Positions 25,083 to 33,952 of a DNA stretch of 64,000 bases are shown here, one piece after another (the first letter of the stretch is position 1; every line of letters begins with the position of its first letter). This DNA comes from Methylopumilus universalis. Lineage in GTDB: Bacteria; Pseudomonadota; Gammaproteobacteria; Burkholderiales; Methylophilaceae. Below the pieces are notes generated by a model that had not been told where the DNA came from, did not search any database, and saw only the letters and a program-made list of their open reading frames with translations. The stretch is taken from NCBI RefSeq assembly GCF_006363895.1, contig NZ_CP040953.1; one strand, given 5' to 3'. A program made the position numbers and the translations under genes.

Positions 25083-25682
25083 ATGGCAACAGCATCCACA
25101 AAATATACAAAGACCGCGATTATTTTGCACTGGCTTATTGGTTTTGGCATTATTTTTATGTTTTTATTTGGCTGGTATATGGAGGACTTGCCGAAAGAAG
25201 CTCCTAAAGCTATGAGTTTTGATTTATTTGATTTAGGTTTTTATACATGGCAATTGAGTGAAGAAGTTTCTCCTCGCACCTTTTACTTTAATCTTCATAA
25301 ATCACTCGGTATCACAATCTTAGGTCTAATTGCGTTTAGAGTTTTTTGGAGACTGACACATCCAGCACCAGCCCTTATTAAAACGATGAAGGCTTGGGAG
25401 AAAAAATTAGCGAATGCTACCCATCATGCTTTATACCTTATTATGATTTTAGTGCCTGTATCTGGTGCAGCGATGGCACTCTATAGTAAATATGGCATTA
25501 AGTGGTTTGGTATCCCATTAGCTGAAGGTTTGGGAGATGATGCTATGAGAGATATCTTTAAAAATGCTCATGAGATTATTGGCATTATTCTTCTTGTCTT
25601 ATTGGGACTTCATATTCTTGCTGTCCTCAAACATACATTTGTGAATAAAGATGGCACTCTAAAACGTATGACGTTTAAATAA
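25083..25682 (+). CDS. Cytochrome b561-type membrane protein
   Basis: A 199-residue protein of the bacterial cytochrome b561 / CybB family with four membrane helices. Haem-ligand candidates are histidines in IILHWLIG, FNLHKSLG and the pair in AHEIIGIILL and LGLHILAVLKH. These proteins are thought to move electrons between quinol and oxidants such as superoxide at the inner membrane. AAGGAATT precedes the ATG. Its stop lies four bases from the convergent macB-like stop, with no visible terminator between. Confidence 0.9.
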   Translation: MATASTKYTKTAIILHWLIGFGIIFMFLFGWYMEDLPKEAPKAMSFDLFDLGFYTWQLSEEVSPRTFYFNLHKSLGITILGLIAFRVFWRLTHPAPALIKTMKAWEKKLANATHHALYLIMILVPVSGAAMALYSKYGIKWFGIPLAEGLGDDAMRDIFKNAHEIIGIILLVLLGLHILAVLKHTFVNKDGTLKRMTFK

Positions 25683-25686
25683 ATTC

Positions 25687-26910
25687 TTATTGATATCTTA
25701 AGGCTTCAATTGGATGAAGCTTGGCGGCCTTACTTGCTGGATAATAACCAAAGAAGACACCTACACTTGCAGCCACTGAAAAAGCCAATATGATGGACTG
25801 CATAGAAATTAAAATTTCAGCGCCCACCATTTTTTTAACAAGAAGTGCGCCACCTAATCCAAGTGCGACACCAATCACACAACCTACAATAGAAATTACA
25901 CACGCCTCTAAAAGAAACTGAAGCAGAATATCTTTTTCACGCGCACCTATCGCCATACGAATACCGATTTCACGTGTGCGCTCAGTCACCGATACCAGCA
26001 TAATGTTCATAATGCCGATGCCACCTACAAGAAGGGAAATGGACGCAATCGCACCTAACAACATTGACATTGTTTTTGCCGTATCACTTGCGGTCTTTGC
26101 CATAGCTGTTAAATTTCTCACTGAGAAATCACTTTCCGCATTTTCACGGATATTATGTCGCTGACGAATCAAATCATTAATCGCGTCCTCAGCAACCCCC
26201 ATATATTTTTCTGATTTAGCTTGCGCCATGATCATGCGCACACTTCCTGGAATTTGATTGCCAAATAATTTTCTCTGTGCTGTTGTGATAGGAACAATAA
26301 TAGTATCGTCCTGATCGCGACCATCAAAGCTTTGCCCTTTGCTTTCTAATACACCCAAAATTGTAAATGGGCTTTTTTTAATACGAATCGTTTTACCGAT
26401 AGGGTCTATATCATCACCAAATAAATTTTCAGCAACTGTTTTTCCAATCAGAGCCACACGATTTGCAGAGCGGATATCAGCATCTGAAAATAATTCCCCG
26501 CTATCAACATTCCAGCCTCTAATAGAAAAATAGGTAGGAGAAGTGCCAATAATTGATGTATTCCAATTATTACCTGAAAAAATGATTTGCGCATTGCCAG
26601 TGCTTATCGGTGCAATAGCTGCAATATCTTCCAAATCGCCAACGGCATTCGCATCATTGATATTGAGCGCTGAAGAGTTACCTGAGCCACTTCTCGAACC
26701 TGAGGTGCTAGAAGAGCCTGACAAAATCACGAATAGATTGCTACCCATCGAATCAATAGATCGTTTAATAGATTGTTGGGCACCCTCACCGATAGCCATC
26801 ATCAATATCACAGCACCTACACCAATCACCATACCTAACATAGTTAAGAAAGTGCGAAGGCGATTTGCACTCATAGCGTGCCAGGCTTCACTCAGCATGG
26901 AAAAAAACAT
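25687..26910 (-). CDS. MacB-like ABC transporter permease
   Basis: A 407-residue permease without a fused ATPase. It has one N-terminal membrane helix (MLGMVIGVGAVILMMAIG), a large periplasmic MacB-core domain of about 230 residues containing a serine/glycine-rich stretch (SGSSSTSGSRSGSG), and three C-terminal helices with the FtsX motif ERTREIGIRMAIGARE. It forms a tripartite pump with the ATPase, adaptor and TolC-like genes upstream in the same operon; its ATG immediately follows the ATPase stop. MacAB pumps export macrolides, peptides or siderophores; the substrate here is unknown. Confidence 0.92.
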   Translation of the reverse strand: MFFSMLSEAWHAMSANRLRTFLTMLGMVIGVGAVILMMAIGEGAQQSIKRSIDSMGSNLFVILSGSSSTSGSRSGSGNSSALNINDANAVGDLEDIAAIAPISTGNAQIIFSGNNWNTSIIGTSPTYFSIRGWNVDSGELFSDADIRSANRVALIGKTVAENLFGDDIDPIGKTIRIKKSPFTILGVLESKGQSFDGRDQDDTIIVPITTAQRKLFGNQIPGSVRMIMAQAKSEKYMGVAEDAINDLIRQRHNIRENAESDFSVRNLTAMAKTASDTAKTMSMLLGAIASISLLVGGIGIMNIMLVSVTERTREIGIRMAIGAREKDILLQFLLEACVISIVGCVIGVALGLGGALLVKKMVGAEILISMQSIILAFSVAASVGVFFGYYPASKAAKLHPIEALRYQ

Positions 26911-27618
26911 TTAAGCTTCGGCCTTTTCTTTTTTATTGCGAGAATCTTCAACAATTTTTCCATCTAAGAAGCGTACTTGTCGGCTCGCATGTTCTGCAAT
27001 ATCGTTTTCGTGAGTGACAATAATAATGGTGTTTCCAATTTGATTTAGCTCATCAAATATTTTCATAATTTCATCGCTCGTTTTACTATCTAAATTGCCT
27101 GTCGGTTCATCCGCTAAAATGATGCGTGGTTGATTAACAAGAGCTCTTGCAATAGCGACTCGCTGCTGCTGTCCTCCTGAAATTTGACTTGGCTTAGAAT
27201 CAAAATAATTGCCTAGCCCCATTCTTTCTAAAATATTCTTTGCTATCTTGGTTCTTAATTCTTTTTGATTTTCAGCATAAACTAATGGTAAGGATACATT
27301 TTCAACTAATGTTGATCGCGCAAGTAAATTAAAGCCCTGAAAAACAAACCCAATGGTTTTGTTTCTAAGCTTTGCTAGCTCATTACTACTTAAAGATTTA
27401 ATGGAATGGCCATCGAGGATGTATTCACCCTTGGTAGGTCGATCTAAACAGCCTAGAATATTCATAAAAGTCGATTTACCTGAACCTGAAGGCCCCATGA
27501 TAGCAACATAGTCGCCATCATCGATCGTGAGATTCACATCTTTGAGAACAGGAAAAACGCCTGCAGCAGTATTGTAATCTTTATAAAGACCCTGAATCTC
27601 AATGACTTTTTTTGTCAT
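26911..27618 (-). CDS. ABC transporter ATP-binding protein (MacB/LolD type)
   Basis: A 235-residue ATPase with every landmark: Walker A GPSGSGKST, the Q-loop FVFQGFNLL, signature SGGQQQRVAIARAL, Walker B IILADEPTGNLD and switch histidine in VTHEND. The spacing and signature place it in the MacB/LolD subfamily, which drives mechanotransmission rather than classical transport through the bilayer. It is separated from the adaptor gene by three bases and abuts the permease. Confidence 0.95.
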   Translation of the reverse strand: MTKKVIEIQGLYKDYNTAAGVFPVLKDVNLTIDDGDYVAIMGPSGSGKSTFMNILGCLDRPTKGEYILDGHSIKSLSSNELAKLRNKTIGFVFQGFNLLARSTLVENVSLPLVYAENQKELRTKIAKNILERMGLGNYFDSKPSQISGGQQQRVAIARALVNQPRIILADEPTGNLDSKTSDEIMKIFDELNQIGNTIIIVTHENDIAEHASRQVRFLDGKIVEDSRNKKEKAEA

Positions 27619-27621
27619 AGA

Positions 27622-28824
27622 TTAAAACACTCGTGGCGGACGATTAGGGCCTTGTGCATTTGAGCCGGCTGGTTTTTGATCTGTTGCCATGTCAGCCGTA
27701 ATCACAAATTCATTAGGTTTAATATCTGAAGTCACAATCTCGGTATATTTGCCATTAGTAATACTTGTCTTAACCCTAATCATTTCCGGCTTATTATTTC
27801 TTAAGACATAAACTTTGCCAAAACCTAAGCCATCATTTTTGGTTTTAGCTTTATTGTCATCTGATTTTTTATCTTTCTTCATGGCTAATTTCATTTCTTC
27901 ATTTTTAGGTCGATAACGTAAAGCCGCATTAGGCACTAGTAACACATTGTCATGTTTTGCAAAATTAATATTCACATAAGCTGTCATGCCTGGTAATAAG
28001 AGTTGTTCTGGATTGTCCACTGAAATCACAACGTTATAGGTCACGACATTTGCTGTATTTGTTGGATTGAGTCTAATTTGCTTTACCACACCTTCAAAAT
28101 TTTGATTAGGAAATGCATCCACATTAAATTTAGCTGTTTGACCTACTTGAATCCGGCCGATATCTGCTTCTGCATAACTTGTGTCGATTTGCATCTTGGA
28201 TAAGTCTTGCGCAACTTTAAATAAGGTCGGTGTTTGTAAGCTCGCTGCCACCGTTTGACCGACATCCACCTCACGATCTACGATAACGCCTGAAACAGGT
28301 GACTTAATAATTGAATAACCGTAATTCGTTTGATCACGCTTGAGCTGTGCTTTGGTCGTACTTAATTGTGCTTCTGAAGATTTTAAAGCTTGAGTCGCTT
28401 GATCGAGCTCTTGTTTAGACACATATTCTTGTTGAAATAAGTTTCGCATTCTTGCTTCATTCGCTTTGGCTAATTCGACTGAGGCTTCATTATTTTTTAC
28501 ATTGCCTAGCGATTGCGCAATTTGTGCTTTAAATAATTCATCTTCAAGCTCTAAAAGAATTTGGCCTTTTTTTACTTGATCGTTATAGTCCGCGTAGATT
28601 TTTTTAACGCGACCTGAAACTTGCGTACCTACATTCACAAGCGTCACAGGTTTGATCGTACCGTTTGCTGTGACGTTTTGTTCAATGTCTCCCATCGTGA
28701 CAGGTTGGAGTCGATATAAATCTTCAGGTTTCTTTTTATGCGAGAGTTGATACACATAATAGGCACCAAATAGAAAAGCTAAAATTAAAGCAATATTAAT
28801 TAAATGGGTGGCTAACTTTTTCAT
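27622..28824 (-). CDS. MacA-like periplasmic adaptor subunit
   Basis: A 400-residue membrane-fusion protein with an N-terminal membrane anchor (residues 8-26), a biotinyl-lipoyl-like half (NGTIKPVTLVNVGTQVSGRV), an alpha-helical hairpin with coiled-coil heptads around residues 100-165, the second lipoyl half (YSIIKSPVSGVIVDREV) and beta-barrel domains. A lysine-rich insertion (KKDKKSDDNKAKTKN) near residue 325 is an oddity. It bridges the MacB-like permease and the TolC-like channel encoded in the same operon. Confidence 0.92.
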   Translation of the reverse strand: MKKLATHLINIALILAFLFGAYYVYQLSHKKKPEDLYRLQPVTMGDIEQNVTANGTIKPVTLVNVGTQVSGRVKKIYADYNDQVKKGQILLELEDELFKAQIAQSLGNVKNNEASVELAKANEARMRNLFQQEYVSKQELDQATQALKSSEAQLSTTKAQLKRDQTNYGYSIIKSPVSGVIVDREVDVGQTVAASLQTPTLFKVAQDLSKMQIDTSYAEADIGRIQVGQTAKFNVDAFPNQNFEGVVKQIRLNPTNTANVVTYNVVISVDNPEQLLLPGMTAYVNINFAKHDNVLLVPNAALRYRPKNEEMKLAMKKDKKSDDNKAKTKNDGLGFGKVYVLRNNKPEMIRVKTSITNGKYTEIVTSDIKPNEFVITADMATDQKPAGSNAQGPNRPPRVF

Positions 28825-28830
28825 ATGTTT

Positions 28831-30282
28831 TTATTGTCTTTTCTTTTCGGGTAATTTCTGAATCATTGCATTATCAAGGACGCCTATCGATTGAGCAAGA
28901 GTTGTTCTTGCAATATTCCAATTTAAAACTGATTGTATTTTTTGTTGTTTCGCATTGGCTAAAGCACTTTGTGCATTGAGCGTATCAATGATATTTCCAA
29001 CACCTTCTTTGTAACGCCCTAATGCCAAACGCGATGACTCTTCCGCACTTAAAAGTAAAACATTAGAAGCAGTAATCGATTCATTCGCTGTCTTTAGATT
29101 TTGATAAGCCGTCCAAACGTCGAGGGATACTTGCAGTTTTAGCTGGTCTCTTTTTGAAGCATTTAATTCTGCAGTGGCTTCAGCTGAACGAATAAGGAAT
29201 GTAGGCTTATATCCTTCAAAAAGAGGAATGCTTAAAAAAATCCCTAGCTGTGAAGTATTTTGAGAAGTTTGTCCTAATGAATTTTCATCATATTGATTGG
29301 AAGCATCAATCCTTACTTTAGGTTTAGCATCTGCTTTTACAGCTTCAATTTTAGCTAATGAAGCTTTTAATTGTGCTTCGCTAGCCATTAGGTCTGGTCT
29401 TTGGAGTCTCGCTTGCTCAATGAGAGCATCAATATCTTGATCTACTAATTCAGGAATATCGTCAAGATTACTATCAGCTATTTGAAAATTAATATTTGCA
29501 GGCGCTCCCATAACGTTAGCAAGATTTCCATAAGCTACTTTTAATGTGCCTTCATTTCTAAGTTTCGTAAGTGTGGCATTGGCAAATGAAGTTTGTGCTT
29601 GAAGTTTATCTGCAGGCGTTGCAACACCTGCGATATATTTAGCCTCTGCTGCTTTAAAACTTTCCTGAGAAAGACGCTCAGTCTCAATCGACGCATTGAG
29701 AATTGCACGATTTGCGTGGACTTGATAAAAAGCATTCACTGCAGTTAATAGCACAGTTTGAACTGTTGCGTTTTGACTAGCGCTTGCTGCTCTTAAAAGC
29801 TGATTCGCATTTTCAAAATTAGCATCACGACTTCCAAAATCATACAAAAGATAAGATGCAACAATTCTATTGGTAGCATTCGAATAGTTCGTTGTTCGAT
29901 TTTTATTTTCTGTCACTGATAACGTGTCTGTCACTGATGGAAAAAAGAGTGATCTCGCTACGCCAACTTGGGCTGATTGAACTTTAGCGTTTGCATAAAC
30001 TTCTCTAGTTTGAGGGTTATGACAAAGTGCCGCTTCAGTAACTTCAACCAAAGATAAAGGTTTGTCATAAGTCTTCTGACTGCATGGATCACTTACTGAC
30101 AGATCAATATAACCTTGGGGAATAAGTTGAATATTATCTTCTTTTAAATCCTTATCTGAATACCATATGGATTCAAGCGCATAGGCTGGAATAAGGGATC
30201 CTAATAAAGAAAAGGTAAGAAGAAAACGAGGAAAATTCAAATGTAAAAATCTTTTTAAAAAACAGCTTGTTAAGTGCTTCAT
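28831..30282 (-). CDS. TolC-family outer-membrane efflux protein
   Basis: A 483-residue outer-membrane channel, first gene of the MacAB-like operon. A long basic N-terminus runs into a signal peptide ending near residue 35 (IPAYA). Two OEP repeats are seen, with LVEVTEAALCHNPQTREVYA and the second repeat beginning at about residue 290 (ARLQRPDLMASEAQL), with YKEGVGNIIDTLNAQSALANA near the C-terminus. The protein should form a trimeric exit duct for the pump. Confidence 0.92.
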   Translation of the reverse strand: MKHLTSCFLKRFLHLNFPRFLLTFSLLGSLIPAYALESIWYSDKDLKEDNIQLIPQGYIDLSVSDPCSQKTYDKPLSLVEVTEAALCHNPQTREVYANAKVQSAQVGVARSLFFPSVTDTLSVTENKNRTTNYSNATNRIVASYLLYDFGSRDANFENANQLLRAASASQNATVQTVLLTAVNAFYQVHANRAILNASIETERLSQESFKAAEAKYIAGVATPADKLQAQTSFANATLTKLRNEGTLKVAYGNLANVMGAPANINFQIADSNLDDIPELVDQDIDALIEQARLQRPDLMASEAQLKASLAKIEAVKADAKPKVRIDASNQYDENSLGQTSQNTSQLGIFLSIPLFEGYKPTFLIRSAEATAELNASKRDQLKLQVSLDVWTAYQNLKTANESITASNVLLLSAEESSRLALGRYKEGVGNIIDTLNAQSALANAKQQKIQSVLNWNIARTTLAQSIGVLDNAMIQKLPEKKRQ

Positions 30283-30358
30283 ATGGATAAAATCTTAACA
30301 TGGGAGCATGATGAATAGACTAGTTTCAAGCCTATTTAATTCAAAAAATTAGGGGTAA

Positions 30359-30793
30359 TTATTTAGTTAAACTTAAATACCGGTCTTGCGTAATAAGTCG
30401 ATTTACAATGACATGCAATTCCATACGATTATTAGGTAGTGGCTTTAACTCGCACTTATAAATTTTGCCAGAATCCGGGTCTAACACCTTACCTACCAAT
30501 TCTTTTTTGGCATTCAACTTAAGCTGTTTAAATACAACCAAACCAATGATAGGTTTATTTTTATCTGTTCCTACGCATGGCTTACACACATCTACCGGAT
30601 CATCTTCTGGATCAGGAAAAACCTCGATAATCTTGCCTTCAAACCCCCCAGTTTTTAAAGCGGTAATTTGAATAGTTGCCTCAGGAAGTTCTGTAAAATC
30701 ATCCAACATGTTCCATTTGCCTACCGGCCAAACGTCGGCAGCAAAAAGCTTGGATGAAACAAGGATTAATATTAAAAATAAATATTTTTTCAT
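30359..30793 (-). CDS. DUF2147 exported protein
   Basis: A 144-residue protein with a signal peptide (ending LFA near residue 18) followed by a DUF2147 beta-barrel-like domain: WPVGKWNMLDD, GGFEGKIIEVFPDPED, CKPCVG, and the terminal ITQDRYLSLTK. The family is predicted to be periplasmic and lipocalin-like, without a known function. It is the last gene of the tightly packed 30.4-36.0 kb cluster, eight bases after an SMR-type transporter gene, so it may bind or handle the cluster's product in the periplasm. Confidence 0.82.
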   Translation of the reverse strand: MKKYLFLILILVSSKLFAADVWPVGKWNMLDDFTELPEATIQITALKTGGFEGKIIEVFPDPEDDPVDVCKPCVGTDKNKPIIGLVVFKQLKLNAKKELVGKVLDPDSGKIYKCELKPLPNNRMELHVIVNRLITQDRYLSLTK

Positions 30794-30801
30794 TTTGGGT
30801 T

Positions 30802-31197
30802 TTAAGCAGATGCGATTAATGCACCTAAGCTAATGAGCACAATACCAAACAGTTGTTGAATAACTATAGTTTCACCTAGAAAAAAAATGGATGCAAGAGG
30901 GACAGTAACGTAGACAAGAGAGTTCATCAGTTGAGCTTTAGATAAATCGACTTTAGATAAAATGGCAAGCCATGAAAAAAACGCAATCAACACAAATACT
31001 ACGCCTATTATGATGTTGGCGTTGGTGAGAATATTTAACACATAAATAATGATGTGACTTAATTGATCCAAAGGAATCTCACCAAGATTGGTCGCCCCTT
31101 TTTTTAAGAAAATTTGGGTAGCCGTATCACACAATATGAAGAGCAGAAATAAAAAAAGGATTTCTACATTGGCTTTGATTTTTAATTTCTGAAGCAT
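30802..31197 (-). CDS. Four-helix EamA/SMR-type half-transporter
   Basis: A 131-residue inner-membrane protein with four predicted helices (about 12-33, 48-68, 75-90 and 100-130). The first helix carries an acidic residue in ILCDTATQIFLKKG, in the position where EmrE has its Glu14, and the C-terminus shows FFLGETIVIQQLFGIVLISLG typical of EamA halves. Such proteins work as dimers. A second half-transporter with a glutamate at this position lies 2.4 kb upstream in the same cluster, so a heterodimer like ArnE/ArnF is plausible. Three bases follow the ketosynthase stop. Confidence 0.8.
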   Translation of the reverse strand: MLQKLKIKANVEILFLFLLFILCDTATQIFLKKGATNLGEIPLDQLSHIIIYVLNILTNANIIIGVVFVLIAFFSWLAILSKVDLSKAQLMNSLVYVTVPLASIFFLGETIVIQQLFGIVLISLGALIASA

Positions 31198-31200
31198 GTT

Positions 31201-32445
31201 TTAAACCTTGCTCATAATAATGACGCCACTTGTGCCACCAAACGCAAATGAATTGGACATCACATGATTCAATTCATTGAGAACACGCTTTTGATTGGGC
31301 ACATAATCTAAATCACACGCCGGATCAGATTCTTTTAAATTAATCGTCGGCGGTAATTCTTTTTTGACCAACGCCATGAGGGTTGCTGAAATTTCAATGG
31401 CGCCTGCAGCACCCATTAAATGGCCATGCATCGATTTCGTTGAGCTCACAGGGATTTGATATGCATGACTACCAAATACATTTTTAATGGCGGCGGTTTC
31501 TGTCGCATCGTTAAGTAAAGTGCCAGTCCCATGAGCATTAATATAACCAATGTCATTCGGATTTAATTTTGCATCAGTCAATGCTGCTTTCATCGCGCGC
31601 GATTGGCCTTCAACGGAAGGTTGTGTAATGTGATCACCATCATTCGTTAAGCCATAACCTGTAATCTCACCATAAATTTTAGCCCCTCTCATTTTTGCCA
31701 TTTCCATCTCTTCTAACATAAGAACCGCGGCTCCCTCACCCAACACCAAACCTGTGCGATTAAGTGAAAAGGGCTTGCAAGAAGCTCTGGGATCAGTTGG
31801 ATCTTCTTCAGCTAAGGTTCGCAATGCTTCCCACGCTTTAATCGTTCCAAAAGTAAGAAGTGCTTCAGTGCCTCCTGCAAAAGCCGCATCGGTATAACCA
31901 TGTTTGATTTGTCGATAGGCTTCACCAATAGCAACAGCAGAAGATGAGCATGCCGTCGTATAAGTAATATTAGGGCCTTTCAATTTAAAGTGCATCGCGA
32001 TTTGAGATGCGGCTGCGCCATTCATGGCCATAAGGACTGTAAAGGGCTTTAGGCGTCTCGCTTTTTGATTAAATAAACGGTCGTAACCTTCTTCAGTGGA
32101 GCTCGCTCCTCCCATACCGGTACCAATAAAAGAACCGACACGATCTAAATTCATGGCAGTTAAATCTAAGTTGGAATCCTTCAAAGCTTCGCGTGCGGAA
32201 TATAAAGCAAATTGACTCACACGATCAAGTAATGCTAATTCTTGTTTGGTGAAATATTGTGTGCCATCAAAAGTGGCTTGCGCTGCAAGCTTAGCCTCTA
32301 ATTGATCAGTAAAATCTGAATCTAAATGTTTAATACCCGATTGGCCATTTAGTAATGCATTAAAAAAAGTATCGGGTGTATTGCCAACAGGTGACACTAC
32401 CCCCATACCTGTAACAACGACTCTTCTCAATAAGGTGTTGCTCAT
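31201..32445 (-). CDS. Beta-ketoacyl-ACP synthase II-like ketosynthase
   Basis: A 414-residue condensing enzyme related to FabF. The active-site triad is complete: Cys in TACSSSAVAIGEAY, His in NAHGTGTLLND and His in KSMHGHLMGAAGAIE. It extends acyl-ACP chains with malonyl-ACP. Its ATG follows a dedicated acyl carrier protein gene by six bases, and no other fatty-acid synthesis genes surround it, so I infer a secondary-metabolite or specialised-lipid role rather than the housekeeping FabF. The end of the gene is three bases from an SMR transporter gene. Confidence 0.9.
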   Translation of the reverse strand: MSNTLLRRVVVTGMGVVSPVGNTPDTFFNALLNGQSGIKHLDSDFTDQLEAKLAAQATFDGTQYFTKQELALLDRVSQFALYSAREALKDSNLDLTAMNLDRVGSFIGTGMGGASSTEEGYDRLFNQKARRLKPFTVLMAMNGAAASQIAMHFKLKGPNITYTTACSSSAVAIGEAYRQIKHGYTDAAFAGGTEALLTFGTIKAWEALRTLAEEDPTDPRASCKPFSLNRTGLVLGEGAAVLMLEEMEMAKMRGAKIYGEITGYGLTNDGDHITQPSVEGQSRAMKAALTDAKLNPNDIGYINAHGTGTLLNDATETAAIKNVFGSHAYQIPVSSTKSMHGHLMGAAGAIEISATLMALVKKELPPTINLKESDPACDLDYVPNQKRVLNELNHVMSNSFAFGGTSGVIIMSKV

Positions 32446-32451
32446 TGATGT

Positions 32452-32688
32452 TTAAACTTTTTTAGCTAGCAATTGGTCGAGAAGATTCGTCATATCTTGA
32501 ATCGTTTTTACATCAACTTGATCGTTAGGTACTTTAATACCTAATTTATCTTCGGCTTCAAAAATAATATCGAAGGTATCGAGTGAGTCGAGGCCTAATT
32601 CTTCTAGGGTGCTTTCAGGCTTAATAGTCGTTACATCAATTTCTAATTTCTTTGCAATTGCATTTGACACCATTTCAAATGAATTCAT
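32452..32688 (-). CDS. Acyl carrier protein (specialised)
   Basis: A 78-residue four-helix carrier with the phosphopantetheine serine in LGLDSLDTFDI and the acidic recognition helix FEAEDKLGIKVPND. The frame opens at 32709, but the ATG at 32688 has AAGGAT eight bases before it and gives the normal ACP length. It differs from the usual acpP in lacking that gene's fabD/fabG/fabF neighbours and is set between an alpha/beta hydrolase and a ketosynthase, implying that acyl intermediates of this cluster ride on it. Confidence 0.9.
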   Translation of the reverse strand: MNSFEMVSNAIAKKLEIDVTTIKPESTLEELGLDSLDTFDIIFEAEDKLGIKVPNDQVDVKTIQDMTNLLDQLLAKKV

Positions 32689-32718
32689 TTTTTTATCCTT
32701 AAACGTCAATAGTACTTA

Positions 32719-33561
32719 TTATAAACCTTGAATGGCATAACAAAATTCAGCCATGCGTTTACCAATATCATCTTTTCTTTTATCCAATGTCACAACATGG
32801 TAAGTATCATCGATATACATCGTTTCAATATGTGCAGATGAGACATGTTTTTCTACATAATAGGCATTTTTGATACTTGCCATTTCATCTTCAGTCGAAT
32901 GAACAATAAGAAGCGGGCAAGTCACATCCTTCATAATATTTTCTGTTGCTTTAATTAAATGAAAGCTTTCTAAAATTACAGTGGCAGGAGTTTTGAAGTA
33001 ACCAATTTTATCAGCCGTTCTTGCATCTTTGTTTTGTAAAATAGAATGCACAAGCGCTCGCGTTCTTTCGCACTTAATCCCGTAGGGTGATTTTTCTTCC
33101 CACTCTAAAAAATATTTCAACGGTGAATAAAGCACAATAGGTAAAAGTACTTTCTGTTGAAATTTAGAAATATTCCACCCGTCGTAAAAGAAGGTGGTTG
33201 AAAGAGGAATCACGCCTGCCACTTTTCCTGGTCGTTTAGCAGCAATCATCATCGCCATCAATGCGCCCATCGAAAGGCCTGTTATAAAAACATGTTCGAA
33301 TTCTTCTCTTAATGCATCAAAAACTTTTTCAACGGAAATATACCAATCTTGCCACTTGGTTTTTTTTAAATCTTGAATCGATCTACAGTGACCTGCTAAT
33401 TCGGGACACGCTACTGAAATACCTTTTCGAGAAATGACGCGGCCTAAATGTTTCATTTCGGAAGGAGTGCCTGTCAAGCCGTGGATTAGCAGAACTATTG
33501 TAGTTAGGTTTTTACGCTCAATAAACCCGTTAGGGCCTAAAAGTGAATCAACTGTCGTCAA
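32719..33561 (-). CDS. Alpha/beta hydrolase (esterase/thioesterase-like)
   Basis: A 280-residue serine hydrolase similar to monoglyceride-type carboxylesterases. Oxyanion motif LLIHGLTGTPSEM, nucleophile Ser in FITGLSMGALM, acid in VHSTEDEMAS and histidine in DDTYHVVTLDK are all visible. The start appears to be TTG at 33561, just after the stop of the SMR gene; there is no internal in-frame ATG before the first strand. Its place directly before the ACP and ketosynthase suggests it could release acyl chains from the carrier or hydrolyse a product. Confidence 0.85.
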   Translation of the reverse strand: MTTVDSLLGPNGFIERKNLTTIVLLIHGLTGTPSEMKHLGRVISRKGISVACPELAGHCRSIQDLKKTKWQDWYISVEKVFDALREEFEHVFITGLSMGALMAMMIAAKRPGKVAGVIPLSTTFFYDGWNISKFQQKVLLPIVLYSPLKYFLEWEEKSPYGIKCERTRALVHSILQNKDARTADKIGYFKTPATVILESFHLIKATENIMKDVTCPLLIVHSTEDEMASIKNAYYVEKHVSSAHIETMYIDDTYHVVTLDKRKDDIGKRMAEFCYAIQGL

Positions 33562-33562
33562 T

Positions 33563-33940
33563 TTAAATATTGCCCCCTACCAAATAAATGCCCACGATAA
33601 TTAAAGAAGCTCCCAACCAGCGATATGAATTGATATGTTCTTTTAAAATAATGCGAGATGCTAAGAGTATTAAAACGATTTGAACGCTAGATAGTGGAAA
33701 CGCTTTACTGATATCTACAGAAGCTAAAAAAGCAATCCATAATACATATTCAATCGCGTAGAGAAAAATACCTAATGCAATTTCTTTAGTTCTTAGGGCA
33801 TTAATGATGTTATCAATATGAGACATCCAGCCTTGACGGATTGAATTAGCTAATCGACTAGTACCTTTTTTAAATAGAACAGTTGCCATCACCTCCAAGA
33901 TAATGGCAGACATAAATAACATTAAGGATTTAGCATCCAT
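33563..33940 (-). CDS. Four-helix SMR-type half-transporter
   Basis: A 125-residue inner-membrane protein resembling small multidrug resistance proteins. Glu16 in SAIILEVMATVLFKKG corresponds to the essential Glu14 of EmrE; helices run at about 5-22, 50-75, 80-98 and 105-122, with a longer cytoplasmic loop after helix one than in EmrE. It lies between the aminotransferase and the hydrolase with gaps of 12 and one bases. Likely exports or flips the cluster's product together with the second half-transporter. Confidence 0.82.
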   Translation of the reverse strand: MDAKSLMLFMSAIILEVMATVLFKKGTSRLANSIRQGWMSHIDNIINALRTKEIALGIFLYAIEYVLWIAFLASVDISKAFPLSSVQIVLILLASRIILKEHINSYRWLGASLIIVGIYLVGGNI

Positions 33941-33952
33941 CAGTTGCCGAAA

